From positions 326,001 to 390,000 of the forward strand of contig CANXME010000320.1 of assembly GCA_948144175.1 (NCBI GenBank): 64,000 nt of DNA. Direction: 5' to 3'. Every line of letters starts with the position of its first letter. Positions within the stretch are counted from its first letter, which is position 1. The DNA is from Closterium sp. NIES-65. Taxonomy: Eukaryota > Streptophyta > Zygnematophyceae > Desmidiales > Closteriaceae. Below are positions 52,628-63,442 of the stretch, piece by piece. The translations under genes were made by a program, and so were the position numbers. The notes beneath the pieces were generated by a model. That model did no database searches. It saw nothing but the letters and a program-made list of their open reading frames with translations, and was not told where the DNA came from.

Positions 52628-53656
52628 ATGGCTACCCTTAGTGTCCTCGCTTTTGACGCTGACGGTAGGGCCATTGACTTTGACGTCTGGATAGATGACC
52701 TGCAGCTTTTCTTATAGACGGTAGACGGTCTCTCCCTCTTTGACCTCACTTCTGGTGCCTCTCCTGCCCCCGCTGCTGATACTGATGCCACTGTTCGCTC
52801 ACAGTGGGCCACACGCGATGCTGCTGCACGTCTTGCTGTGCGTCGCCACCTGCCTACCTCTGAGCGTGCGCACTTTAGTCAGTTCAAGAGTGCTCAGACC
52901 TTGTACGACGCTGTAGTTGCACGCTACTCCTCCCCTGCCACTGCTGCACTGAGCCGCCTCATGCTACCGTACCTCTTCCCTGACCTTGCTGCCTTTCCCA
53001 CAGTCGCTGACCTCATTACGCACCTCCGCACTAGTGACACTCGCTACCGCGCTGCGCTTCCTGCTGAGTTCTGCGCCAAGAACCCCCCCCCCATGTACAT
53101 CACCCTCTACTACATAGTCACCTGGCTCCCTGACTCCCTTCGCGTAGTCAGGGACCACTTCCTCTCAGTTTTCCCCACCACTCTTACCGTTGACCTCCTC
53201 GAGAAGGCCCTCCTAGCAGCAGAGAAGAGCATAGTCGCTGTAGGAGCCTCTCGTGGTGACCCTCGCACCCCCATCTTTGAGGGGTGTTCCCCCTCCCCCC
53301 TTTTGCCCTCTGTTGCCTCTGCTGCTGCGGCCGACCTCGTTGGTCTGGAGTCGGTCGGTGCGGCGTCTACCCCTAGCGGGAAGCACCGCCCTTGCAAGGG
53401 CAAGGGGGGCAGGGGCGCTGGAGGAGCTAGCGGGGGCGGTGGAGGCGGCGGTGGAGGCGGCGGAGGGAGTGGGGGTGGCGGTGGGGGTGGTGGCGGGGGT
53501 GGAGGTGTCGGTGGCGGCAGTGGAGGCGGAGGTGGCGGCGGCGGTGGCGGTGGGAGCGGAGGTGGCGGAGGTGGCGGCGGTGGAGGAGGCGGTGGCGGAG
53601 GAGGTGGAGCTGGTCAAGGTGGCGCTGCGCAGAGGGTCAGCTCCGGTGGTGGTCAG

Positions 53657-53688
<32 letters not shown>

Positions 53689-53725
53689 CACTCGTGACAT
53701 CCCCCCCCCCTCAGCAGCTCCGTGA
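52628..53725 (+). pseudogene. CopA-3 Gag
   Basis: ATG 52628 (MATLSVLAFDADGRAIDF). TAG at 52715-52717 lies in the first 30 codons. From 52718 the Gag region is intact (FSQFKSAQTLYDAVVARYSS, LSRLMLPYLFPDLAAF, VDLLEKALLAAEKSI). A glycine-rich tract of about 90 residues and a glutamine run follow. A C-run at 53702-53711 shifts the frame just before the LREWYA motif. Confidence 0.88.
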
Positions 53726-54685
53726 GTGGTACGCTGCACGCCAGCGGGGTGGGGGTACTGGTCCGTGCACCTACGTCCTACGCACCGGCGACCACGCGGG
53801 TGAGCAGTGTGGGGGGGCGCACTCCACCGAGCGCTGCTTTGGCCGCCTGACGGACGCCTGGCGTCACCAGTTCCCGAAGGCCACTAAGATCCCCCGCTGG
53901 GGTGAGCTGTCTAGGGCGGGAGTAGCTATCTTTGACCTTGACTTTGATGCTATTCTTGCTGCCATGTATGCTGTGACTATTAGTGATGAGGGTGACTATT
54001 ACCGGTGTTTCCCGCCCGACCCGGCCATTGAGACTGCTGCTCCAGGTACTGGTGAGACTGCTGCACTAGGTGCTAGCGAGGCTGCTGCTCTAGGTGCCAG
54101 TGTGTCTGCTTCCTCAGGTGCTGGTGAGTCTGCGCTCTCAGGTACCGAGTCGGCTTCGGCCTCCCTCACCTTCACCCTTGACTCGGGGGCTTCTCGCTCC
54201 TTCTTTCAAGACCGCACCACACTCACGCCGCTTGGTCGGCCAGTTGCAGTCTCTCTGGCAGACCCCTCTGGGGTCCTATCCTTGCTCACTTCTCCATTGT
54301 CCTCCCGTGTCCGGCGGCTCCCTCTGGCACCCTGTCTGGTCTTTACCTCCCCTCGTTCTCTACGAACTTGGTGAGTGGTGCTGACCTACAGGATAGGGGA
54401 GTTCACGAGTTCACTCCTGCGAGCCAACGGATGACCCACTGCACGGAAGCTCGGACGGGACGTCACTTGGCCACGTTTACACGTCGGCTGGGGTCGAGCC
54501 TGTACACACTGACCACTGCGTCTCCCCCTGTCCCTGCGTTTGGTCAGGTAGCTGCGTCGGGTCAGGTGTTTGCTGCAGCGTCCAGGTCTGGTCCTGAGTC
54601 TGCCCCCTGCTCGTGTCGCCTCCTGTCCCACGAGACTCTCCTCTGGCACCATCGCCTTGGTCACCCCTCCCTGCTTCGTCTCTGA
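53712..54685 (+). pseudogene. CopA-3 Gag tail and protease
   Basis: PPQQLREWYAARQRGG is followed by the best-preserved copy of the Cys/His motif: CTYVLRTGDHAGEQC, then GGAHSTERC, spacing C-x13-C-x3-H-x4-C. FDLDFDAILAAMYA is next, then the protease box LDSGASRSFFQD with intact DSG (about 54180-54215). A one-base deletion near 54272 shifts the frame. The end of the region has LLWHHRLGHPSL of the integrase zinc domain and stops at TGA 54683-54685 (CGA in relatives). Confidence 0.88.
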
Positions 54686-55519
54686 GGCATGGCCTCCCGT
54701 GTCCTTGTCTCTGGTCTTCCCCGGTCCCTCCCTCCCCTTCCTCCGGGGCCTGGCCCTACCTACGTCCCCTGTGTCGAGGGGCGGCAGCGGGCTGCCCCTC
54801 ACTCCTCCCAGTTTCCTCCGACAGAGGCCCCGCTGCAGACGCTTCACATGGACGTGTGGGGCCCCGCCCGCGTCCGTGGACAGGGTCACGAGCGCTACTT
54901 CCTGCTGGTGGTTGACGACTACTCTCGTTACACCACAGTCTTCCCCTTGCGCAGCAAGGGTGATGTCAGTGAGGTGTTGATCGACTGGATCCGCGCAGCT
55001 CGTCTCCAGCTCAGGCAGAGCTTCGGCTCGGACTTTCCTGCTCTGCGTCTGCACTCTGACAGAGGCGAAGAGTTCTCCTCTGGCCTTCTGCGAGCCTACT
55101 GTCGTGCACGAGGCATTCGCCAGACCTTCACGCTTCCGGACTCTCCACAGCAAAATGGGATTGCTGAGCGCCGCATTGGCATGGTCATGGACGTCGCCCG
55201 TACGTCCATGATGCATGCGGCTGCCCCCCATTTTCTGTGGCCGTTTGCGGTTCGGTACGCGGCGCATCAGATCAACCTTCACCCCAGGGTCTCCATGCCG
55301 GAGACCTCCCCAACTTTGCTGTGGACGGGGAAGGTTGGTGATGCGTCTGTGTTCCGTGTCTGGGGATCTCGGGCGTTTGTCCGCGACCTGTCTGCGGACA
55401 AGCTGTCCCCTCGTGCTGCTCCTTGCGTCTTCCTTGGCTTCCCCCCTGACGCGCCAGGGTGGTACTTCTACCACCCCACTTCTCACCGTGTTCTGTCCTC
55501 CCGAGGACGTCACGTTTGA
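54686..55519 (+). pseudogene. CopA-3 integrase core
   Basis: The most complete integrase of the family here: CVPCVEG, LHMDVWGPARVRG, LHSDRGEEFSSG (first G of GGE replaced by E), PQQNGIAERRIGMVMDVA. The C-terminal part WYFYHPTSHRVLSSR is also present and shows what CopA-2 has deleted. An extra base near 55503 ends the frame at 55519, and the linker continues in another frame. Confidence 0.9.
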
Positions 55520-56543
55520 CGAGTCGGTCCCCTACTACCGCCTCTTCCCCTACCGCACTCCGTCCCTCCCCCCGCCACCGCTCTTCCTTGTACCAGGTCC
55601 CCCCCCGGTAGACCACCTCCCCCCTCAGGGTCCAGCCCCTTCAGGTGTGTCCCAGGTAGAAGTAATCGAGCCTGTCGAGGTTACTGGTGACTCTGGTGCT
55701 GCTGAGGGTGCTGAGCCTGGGGGTGCTGACTCTGGGGGTACTGAGACTAGGGGTGCTGAGCCTGGGGGTGCTGAGCCTGGGGGTGCTACTACTGGGGGTA
55801 CTGAGCCTGGGGGTGCTGAGCCTGGGGGTGCTGAGCCTGGGGGTACTGAGCCTGGGGGTGCTACGCTTGGGGGTGCTCAGCCTGGGGGTGCTACGCCTGG
55901 AGGTGCTGAGTCTGGGGGTGCGGAGCCTGAGGGAGCTGGGCCTGCTCGTGTGGCGTCTAGCGGTGCTGGGCCTGGAGGTTCTCCGGGTGCTTCGTCTCGG
56001 CAAGAGCCACTCTCTCCATAGGAGCTGCGTGAGTGGTTTGCCCGGCGCTGGAGGTGTGCTGCTGGAGCTGGAGGTTCTTCGGCTGCTGAGGGTGCTGGTG
56101 CCGCGGGTCCCGGAGGTGCTCGTACTGGGAGTACTGGAGGTGCTGGGCCTGCGGGTACGACTGGAGCTGGAGTTGCTGAGGGTGTTGGCGCAGAGGCTAC
56201 TGCTGTCGTTCTTGGAGGCGGTTCTGCTGGGGGTACTACTGGTGCCGCTGAAGTTACTGGAGCTGGTGCTACCGCTGGGGGTGCTGGTGCTGTCCCTACT
56301 GTGTCTGGAGTCGCCGCGCGGCCTCGACCGTACTTTGTTCCGCTCCTTCAGCAGGTTCTTGGTCTCCGGCCTTCTACTGGTCCTCCTCCTCCCTTAGAGT
56401 GTCCACAGCCTGTCCTGTTACAGTTACAGTTACAACCGGCCTCCCCACTGCCTTCTCCTTCTCCCTACACTGCTCCTACTGGAGGTCTTGCTGAGCGTCG
56501 TGAGCCTGCGTCTTGCCCTGCGTCGCCTGTCTGTGCTGCTCGC
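55520..56543 (+). pseudogene. CopA-3 linker before RT
   Basis: VTFDESVPYYRLFPYRT leads into about 18 pentapeptide repeats (55690-55960), then SP-stop-ELREWFARRW (CAG to TAG at 56019-56021), alanine/glycine-rich sequence, VAARPRPYFVPLLQQVLGL and a proline-rich stretch. It is cut at the inversion junction. Confidence 0.85.
55690..55965 (+). repeat. 15-bp minisatellite of CopA-3
   Basis: About 18 units like GGTGCTGAGCCTGGG in the coding frame. Confidence 0.9.
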
Positions 56544-57770
56544 GACGACTGCTGCGTAGCCTGGTCGTCAGCCCAAGAAGCGTCTGCATGACGTGTGAGG
56601 ACCACTGGACGTCGCCCTCCAAGCACAAGCCCCATGCCCGACGTACTGCACAAGTAGTGCAACACCCTCTTCGCTGCAGCCATGTGCTCTGGTCGGTGTC
56701 TCCCAGGAGCCATATAGCATGCCAAGATGCTAAGAGGGTATGCTAGGTCAGGTCGTGCGCAGGTCATCAGGTACATGAGGCAGCCAACAAGCTCTGGGTA
56801 CGGGCCACTCGGCTCTATAGACTCATCTGAAGGCAGAGCTGAGAGCGAGTGGCGAGTAGACAGAGGAGTGGCCTGATGCGAGGAGTACGTGAAGTCGAAG
56901 CGCTGAAGGACCTGCTGCACCATGTGTGACTGAGTCAGGGTAATGGTGCGCTGTGCTCTGTCCCGGGTCATCTGCAAGCCAAGGTAGCTGCGCAGTTCAC
57001 TCAGGTCTGTGCACGTGTGTCTCTTCTGCAGCTCGGACTTCACGTAGGCGAGTCCAGCAGTGTCAGCAGTGGCAAAGACCAAGTCGTTGACGTACACGAG
57101 GATGTAGAACGGCGGCAAAGAGGTGTCGGTGCGCAGAAACAGCGACGGGTCGGCAGTAGAAGGAGCAAACCCAAGAGCCGCAAGTGTAGTCCTCAGTGTG
57201 TCGTGTCACTCACGGGGCACCTGGCGGAGACTGTAGACTGGTCGCCGGAGGCTCCACTGGGTACCAGGAGGGAACGACCCAGTGAAGCCAGGTGGGCGGC
57301 GCAGCCAGATCTCCTCGTGCAGGCTGCTCTGCAAGAAAGCTGTGCTGAAGTCAAGAGAGTGAAGCTCGTAGTCGCGCTGAGTGGCTATGTGCAGCAGCAC
57401 CCGAAGAGTGGTCATCTTCGGGGTAGGGGAGAAGGTCTGAAAGTAGTCAACTCCCTGCCGCTGACTGAAGCCTCGAGCCACGTAACGCGCCTTGAAGACA
57501 GGCGGAGAACTCGGCGGCCGCTTCACCCTGTAAATCCACATGCCACTGACGATGTTCGCCCCAGGTGGGGGAACCTCGTTGACGTAGGTGCCTGTGGACT
57601 TCCAAGAAGCCATCTCTGCGTCCATGGCTGACTTCCACTGTGAGGAGTAGGGACCCTCTATCGCCTCAGCGTACGATCGAGGAGTCGGGATGTCAGGTGC
57701 ATCCGGGTCTCCCTCAGGGGCAATCAGCGTGGACACGAGATGAGGCAAAGCAGCAGCACAACACTGGAAC
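56544..57770 (-). pseudogene. CopA-4 reverse transcriptase and partial RNase H
   Basis: FKARYVARGFSQRQG, LDFSTAFLQS, then LVYVNDLVFA: the second residue of the catalytic DD pair region reads N instead of D. TGA near 57208 replaces TGG in REWHDT. RNase H is present to RHADASWADDQATQQSS and is cut at 56544. The stop at about 57768-57770 (TAG for GAG) separates it from the linker. Confidence 0.88.
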
Positions 57771-59119
57771 TACTCCTGCTTGTCCTCAAGGACGTCCGTG
57801 CTAAGAGCACACTCACCCCCGACGAACGGAGGACAGACAGATTCAGACTCAGCAACAAGACTAGCAGCGTAGTCTAGACGACAGCGAGCAGCAAAGTCGA
57901 CGAGCTCAGCAACTAAGGCAGACGTAGCAGTGGACTCAAAAGAAGGGTCAGTGACAAGAGTAGCCAGGAGACGCGTGACCGTAGGACTGGCAGCACGAAG
58001 AGAGTCAGACTCAGGGTCAGCAAGAGTAGGAAGGGAGGACTCTGGAGGAGACGGCAACGGGACACGCAGAGGAGCAGTGGAAGGACGCAGTGCCATCTGG
58101 TGTATGCCGGGGACCGCAGGAGGATGCGGAGGCGGAGCACGACCACTAGCGCGAGCAGCACGAACAGGCGACGCAGGACGAGACGCAGGCTCACGACGCT
58201 CAGCAAGACCTCCAGTAGGACCAGTGTAGGGAGAAGGAGCAGGCAGGGGGGAAGCGGGCTGTAACTTTGACCGCGACTGGACAGGCTGTGGACACGCTAA
58301 GTGAGGAGCAGGACCAGTACAGGGCGGGAGACCAATAACCTGCTCAAGGAGCGGAACGAAGTACGACCTCGGCCGCGCAGCGCCTCCAGAACCAGCAGGG
58401 ACAGCACCAGTACCCCCACCGGCAGCACCAGCGCCAGCAGAACCTCCAGCTCCACCGCCAACTCCAGCACCCTCAGAAGCACCAGCGCTAGCAGAACCAC
58501 CATCGCCAACACCCCCAGTAGCTCCAGCTCCAGCAGCTCCAGCTCCAGCAGCTCTAGTAGCACCAGCACCAGTAGCACCTCCAGAAGGACCGCCAGTCCC
58601 AGCAGCTTTAGAACCGCCAGGACGAGCACCTCCAGGACCAGCAGCAACAATAGTACCTCCAGCTCCAGCAGCACGGCTCCAGCGCCGGGCAAACCACTCG
58701 CGCAGCTCCTGCGGAGAGAGGAGCTCCCGCCTCGACGAAGCACCGCCGGAGGCCACACGAGTAGACCCAGCACCCCCAAGCTCCGTACCCCCAGGCTCAG
58801 CACCCCCAGGCTCCGCACCCCCAGGCTCCGCACCCCCAGTCTCAGCACCCCCAGACTCAGCACCCCGAGGCTCAGCACCCCGAGACTCAGCATCCCCAAG
58901 TTCCGCACCCCCAGACCCGGCACTCGCTGGCACAGCACCCCTAGCAGCACCAGAGTCAACAGCTACCTCGACAGGCTCAACTGCGTCTACCTGGGACACA
59001 CCTGACGGGGCACGACCCTGAGGGGGGAGGGGGTCTACCGGGGGAGGACCTGGTGCAAGGAAGAGCGGCGGCGGGGGGAGGGGCGCAGTGCGGTAGGAGA
59101 AGAGACGGTAGTAAGGCAC
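57771..59119 (-). pseudogene. CopA-4 linker between integrase and RT
   Basis: A single open frame of about 450 codons: YYRLFSYRTAPLPPPP, pentapeptide repeats (58750-58950), SPQELREWFARRWSRAAGAGG, alanine/glycine-rich tract, PRSYFVPLLEQVIGL, proline-rich tract, ESTATSALVAELVDFAARCR and ECALSTDVLED. The last blocks are shared by all CopA copies and by CopD-1 in part. Confidence 0.87.
58745..58960 (-). repeat. 15-bp minisatellite of CopA-4
   Basis: About 12 units of CTCAGCACCCCCAGG-like sequence (plus strand). Confidence 0.85.
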
Positions 59120-59790
59120 TGACTCGTCAAAGGTGATGTCCAGGGACGATAGAATACGGCGCGAGGTGGGGTGGTAGAACCGCTAACCAGGCGCGTCAGG
59201 GGGGAAGCCAAGGAAGACACAGGGAACAGCACGGGGTGACAGCTTGTCCGAAGACAAGTCGCGGACAAAGGCCCGAGATCCTCAGACCCAAAACGCAGAC
59301 GCATCGCCAACCTTCCCCGTCCACCGCAAGGTGGGGGAGGTCTCTGGCAAGGAGACCCGGGACTGAAGGTTGAGCTGATGCGCCGCGTACTGAACCGCAA
59401 ACGGCCACAGAAAATAGGGAGCAGCCGCATGGATCATGGAAGTACGAGCGACGTCCATGACCATGCCAATGCGACGCTCAGGAATCCCAGACGGCCAATG
59501 TGGAGAGGCTGGAAGCATGAAGGTCTGGCGGATGCCCTGTGCACGACAGAAGGCTCCCAGACGGGCAGAGGAAAACTCCCCGCCTCTGTCAAAGTGCAGA
59601 CGCAGAACAGGAAAGTCCGAGCCGAAACTCTCTCTGAGCTGGAGACGAGCTGTGCGGATCCAGTCGATCAGCACCTCAGTGACGTCACCCTTGCTGCGCA
59701 AGGGGAACACCGTGGTGTAACGTGAGTAGTCGTCAACCACCAACAGGAAGTAACGCTCGTGACCCTGGCCACGGACGCGGGCGGGGCCTC
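59120..59790 (-). pseudogene. CopA-4 integrase core
   Basis: VVDDYSRYTTVFPL, LHFDRGGEFSSA (serine before D replaced by F), then GIPERRIGMVMDVA where CopA-3 has GIAERRIG. Stops: TGA near 59789 (TGG in DVWGP), TGA near 59281 and TAG near 59185, all at tryptophan codons. The C-terminal part RFYHPTSRRILSS is present. Confidence 0.87.
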
Positions 59791-60880
59791 ACACGTCCAT
59801 GTGAAGAGTCGGCAGGGGAGCCTCTGTCGGAGAAAACTCGGAGGAGTGAGGAGCGGCGCGCTGCCGCCCCTCGACGCAGGGGACGCAGGTAGGGGCCGGC
59901 CCCGGAGGTAGGGGAAGGAGGGACCGGGGGAGACAAGAGACAAGGACACGGGAGGCCATGCCTCGGAGATGAGGTAGGGAGGGGTGACCAAGGCGGTGGT
60001 GCCACTGGAGAGTCTGGTGGGACAGGAGACGACACGAGCAGGGCGCAGACTCAGGACCAGACCTGGACGCTGCAGCAAACACCTGACTCGACACAGCTAC
60101 CTGACCAGACTCAGTAACAGGAGGAGACTCAGTGGTCAGTGTGTACAGGCTCGACCCCGGCTGACATGTAAACATGGCCAAGTGTCCGCCCGTCCGAGCA
60201 CACGTACAGTGGGTCACCCGCTGACTTGCAGGTGTGAACTGGTCAAACCCCCGATCCTGTAGATCAGCTCCACTCACCAAGTTCGTAGAGAACAAGGGGA
60301 GGTAGAGACCTGACAGAGTGCCAGAGGGGGCTGCCGGACACGGTAAGACAGTGGAGAAGCTAGCAAGGACAGGACCCCCAGAGGGGTCCGCCAGGGAGAC
60401 CGCAACCGGCCGACTAAGTGGAGTAAGCGTGGTGCGATCTCGAAAGAAGGAGCGGGAAGCACCCAAGTCAAGGGTGAAGGTGTGCAAGGCCTGAGCCGAC
60501 GTAGTACCTGAGAGAGCAGACTCACCAGCACCTGGGGCAGCAGACGCACTAGCACCTGGAGTAGCAGCCTCACCAGCACCTAGAGCAGCAGCCTCAATTC
60601 CCGGGTCAGGCGGAACACACAGGTAACAGTCACCCTCATCATTAACAGTAACAGCATACATGGCAGCAAGAATAGCATCATCGTCAAGATCAAAGATAGC
60701 AACCCCCGCCCTAAACAGCTCTCCCCAGCGAGGGATCTCCGAAGAGTCAGGGAACTGATGACGCCAAGCGTTCGTCAGGCGGCCGAAGCAGCGCTGGGTG
60801 GAGTGCGTGCCCCCGCACTGCTCACCAGCGCGGTCGCCTGTACGAAGGACGTAGGTGCAGGGACCAGTACCCCCACCCCG
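59791..60880 (-). pseudogene. CopA-4 Gag tail and protease
   Basis: CTYVLRTGDRAGEQC and GGTHSTQRC keep the C-x13-C-x3-H-x4-C spacing. FDLDDDAILAAMYAV follows. The protease box reads LDLGASRSFF, with S of DSG replaced by L. LQWHHRLGHPSL and CVPCVEG belong to the integrase zinc domain. A stop at 60881-60883 separates it from Gag. Confidence 0.88.
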
Positions 60881-61965
60881 CTAACGCGCAGCGTACCACT
60901 CACGAAGCTGCTGAGGGGACAGGGTCTCACGACCGCGCTGCTGCTGCAGGCGCGGACCACCACCGGAGCCACTCCTCTGCGCAGAGCCGCAACCAGCTCC
61001 ACCGCCACCTCCGCCGCCTCTGCTCCCTTCGCCACCGCCGCCGCCTCCTCCGCCTCCACTGCTGCCACTGACACCTCCACCCCCACCACCACTCCCACCA
61101 CCACCCCTACCCCCTCCACTGCCTCCACCACCACCTCCACTGCCCCCACTGGCCCCCCCAGCGCCCTTGCCCCCCTTGCCCTTGCCGGTGTGGCGCTTCC
61201 CGCTAGGGACAGACGCAGCGCCAACCGACTCGAAACCAACGAGGTCGGCCACAGCAGCAGAAGCAACAGAGGGCAAGAGGGGGGAGGGAGAACACCCCTC
61301 AAAGACGGGGGTGCGAGGGTCACCACGAGAGGCTCCTACAGCGACTATGCTCTTCTCTGCTGCTAGGAGGTGCTCCTCGAGGAGGTCAACAGTGAGTGTG
61401 GTGGGGCAAACTGAGAGGAAGTGGTCCCTGACTAAGCCAAGGGAGTCAGGGAGCCGGGTGACTATGTAGTAGAGGGTGATGTACATGGGGGGGGGGGGGG
61501 GGGGGTCTTGGCACAAAACTCAGCGGGAAGCGCAGCGCGGTAGCGAGTGTCACTAGTGCGAAGGTGCGTAATGAGGTCAGCGACTGTGGGAAAGGCAGCA
61601 AGGTCAGGGAACAGGTACGGCAGCATGAGGCGGCTAAGTGCAGCAGTGGTAGGGGAAGAGTAGCGTGCAACGATAGCGTCGTACAAGGTCTTGGCACTCT
61701 TGTACTGGCTAAAGTGCGCACGCTCAGTGGTCGGTAAGTGGCGACGCATAGCAAGACGCGCTGCAGCATTGCGCGTGGCCCACTGTTAGCAAACAGTGCT
61801 GTCAGCAGTAGCAGGCGGGGCAGGAGAGACACCAGAGGTGAGATCGAACAGTGAGAGGCGGTCCGCCCTATCGCACTGTAAGAGCAGCTGGAGGTCATCG
61901 ACCCAGACCTCGAAGTCAACAGCACGACCCTTAGTATCAAAGGTAAGGACACTGGGGGTAGCCAT
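60881..61965 (-). pseudogene. CopA-4 Gag
   Basis: ATG 61965 (MATPSVLTFDTKGRAVDF). TAA at 61786-61788 (TCA in relatives). A G-run of about 19 (61487-61505) shifts the frame. FLSVCPTTLTVDLLEEHLLA, a glycine-rich tract and LSPQQLREWYAAR follow. Confidence 0.88.
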
Positions 61966-62029
61966 GAATGCAGTGGTCTAATAGGGAGTGAGCTCATTAG
62001 TACAGGGAAGTAGGGTCGGGACGTGCCGG

Positions 62030-63060
62030 AAGGAAGGGCTGCTCGGCGGCTCAGCAGCTGGGTGGCTCGGTGGCTCGGCTGCTCGGCTGCTGGGCGGCTT
62101 GGCGGCTCGGCTGCTAGGCGGCTCGGTGGCTGGGCGGCTCGGCGGCTCGGCTGTTGGGCGGCTCGGCGGCTGTGCGGCTCGGCGGCTCGTCTGCTGGGCG
62201 GCTCGGCGGCTGGACGGCTCGGCGGCTCGGCTGCTGGGCGGCTCAGAGGCTCGGCTGCTGGGCGGCTCGGCGGCTCGGCTGTCGGGCGCCTCGGCTGGTG
62301 GACTGCTGGCGGCCTTCAAGAGGCCGGGAGAGACGGCGACGGGGCCGTGAAGGGGCGGCGACGGGGCCGCTGAGGGCGGCGACAGGGCCGCGAGGGTCGG
62401 CGACGGGGCCGGTTGAGCGGCAACGGGGCCGGTAGGGTCGGCGACGGGGCCGCTTAGGGCGGCGACGGGGCCGGTAGGGTCGGCGACGGGGCCGCTGAGG
62501 GCGGCGACGGGGCTGGTAGGGCGGCTAAGGGGCTGCAAGGGTCCGCGACGGGGCCGATAGGGCGGCGACGGGGCCGTTTAGGGCGGCGATGGGGCCGCAA
62601 GGGTCGGCAACGGGGCCGATAGGACGACGACGGGGCCGCTGAGGGCGGAGACGGGGCCGCAAGGGTCGGCGACGGGGCCGATAGGGCGGCGACGGGGCCG
62701 CTTAGGGCGGTGACGGGGCCGCAAGGGTCGGCGACGGGGCCGGCAGGGCGGCGACGGGGCCGTAGGGGTCGGCGACGGGGCCGATAGGGTGGCGACGGGG
62801 CCGTAGGGGTCGGCGACGGGGCCGATAGGGCGGCGACGGGGCCGATAGGGCGGCGACGGGGCCGCTTAGAGCGGCGACGGGGCCGCTGGGGTCGGCGACA
62901 GGGCCGGCAGGGCGGCGACGGGGCCGCTAGGGTCGGCTACGGGGCCGCTAGGGTCGGCAACGGGGCCGGCAGGGTGGCGACGGGGCCGTGAGAGGGGCCG
63001 CGAGGGGCCGCGAAAGGGGCCGCTAGGGGCCTGAGGAGGGCGCGACGGGCTGCTAAGGGC
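62030..63060. repeat. GC-rich leader array of CopA-4
   Basis: 62040-62310 is built of CTGGGCGGCTCGGCGGCTCG units. 62330-63000 is built of CGGCGACGGGGCCG(C/G)(T/A)-like units of about 19-24 bp, more than 25 copies. In transcript sense these are CGGCCCC repeats as in CopA-2. The plus strand is dense in GGGGCCG. Confidence 0.85.
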
Positions 63061-63159
63061 TAGGGACGCGTCAGGAAGGAGGGCACACGGGGCGCGACTC
63101 GGGCAGGAGAGAGGCGCGCTCCGGGCAGAGAAAACTTTAGTGGTTGGCCCTTAGGAAGC

Positions 63160-63175
63160 GTTCCCACTAGGGAAC
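63160..63175 (-). other. Hairpin after the CopA-4 primer-binding site region
   Basis: GTTCCC, loop ACTA, GGGAAC. Confidence 0.55.
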
Positions 63176-63190
63176 CTGCTCTATACTATG

Positions 63191-63319
63191 TGAGAATCTA
63201 AGGAAGGAATGATTGCATTGAGCAGCATGAGGAGTACAAGTAGGAAACCCTAAAGTGTTGTACCCCATATTGACTACCCCACTACAGCCTAAACAGACTA
63301 TAGCATGTATAGTTCGACA
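63191..63319 (-). repeat. CopA-4 5' LTR
   Basis: 129 bp, diverged from the CopA-2 LTR but sharing GTACAAGTAGGAAACCCTAA and TACCCCACTA blocks (plus strand). The right flank is GCTTT, which does not repeat at the left end of CopA-3. Confidence 0.85.
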
Positions 63320-63442
63320 GCTTTATATTTAATTTGAGCAATTTTCTCTCCAACAAAACCTTTTCATTACATTTGCTATGTCATTAAATGTCACAACATT
63401 ATATACACACATACAATCAAATATTTACAATATCATGTTCTA
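63320..63442. other. AT-rich flank, no gene
   Basis: TTTATATTTAATTTG and TTACATTTGCTATG-like sequence; possible 3' flank of the edge open frame. Confidence 0.5.

Larger units (their letters stand above)
51464..56543 (+). mobile_element. CopA-3, copia element truncated before RT
   Basis: 5' LTR, degenerate primer-binding site, hairpin, repetitive leader, Gag, protease, integrase and linker are present. At about 56543, in the proline/arginine-rich leader before RT, the sequence passes into the inverted copy CopA-4. RT, RNase H and 3' LTR are missing. Inserted in GypA-2. Confidence 0.92.
56544..63319 (-). mobile_element. CopA-4, copia element in inverted orientation, lacking its 3' end
   Basis: From its 5' LTR (63319-63191) it runs through leader, Gag, protease, integrase, linker, RT and the first half of RNase H, and is cut at 56544. 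From 61516 to 56544 all conserved blocks lie in a single frame interrupted only by stop codons, so decay was mainly by substitution. Confidence 0.93.

Noticed and set aside
51464..63319. CopA-3 plus CopA-4 as one inserted unit with matching duplications
   Set aside because: Flanks GCGAG and GCTTT do not match, so single insertion is not supported.
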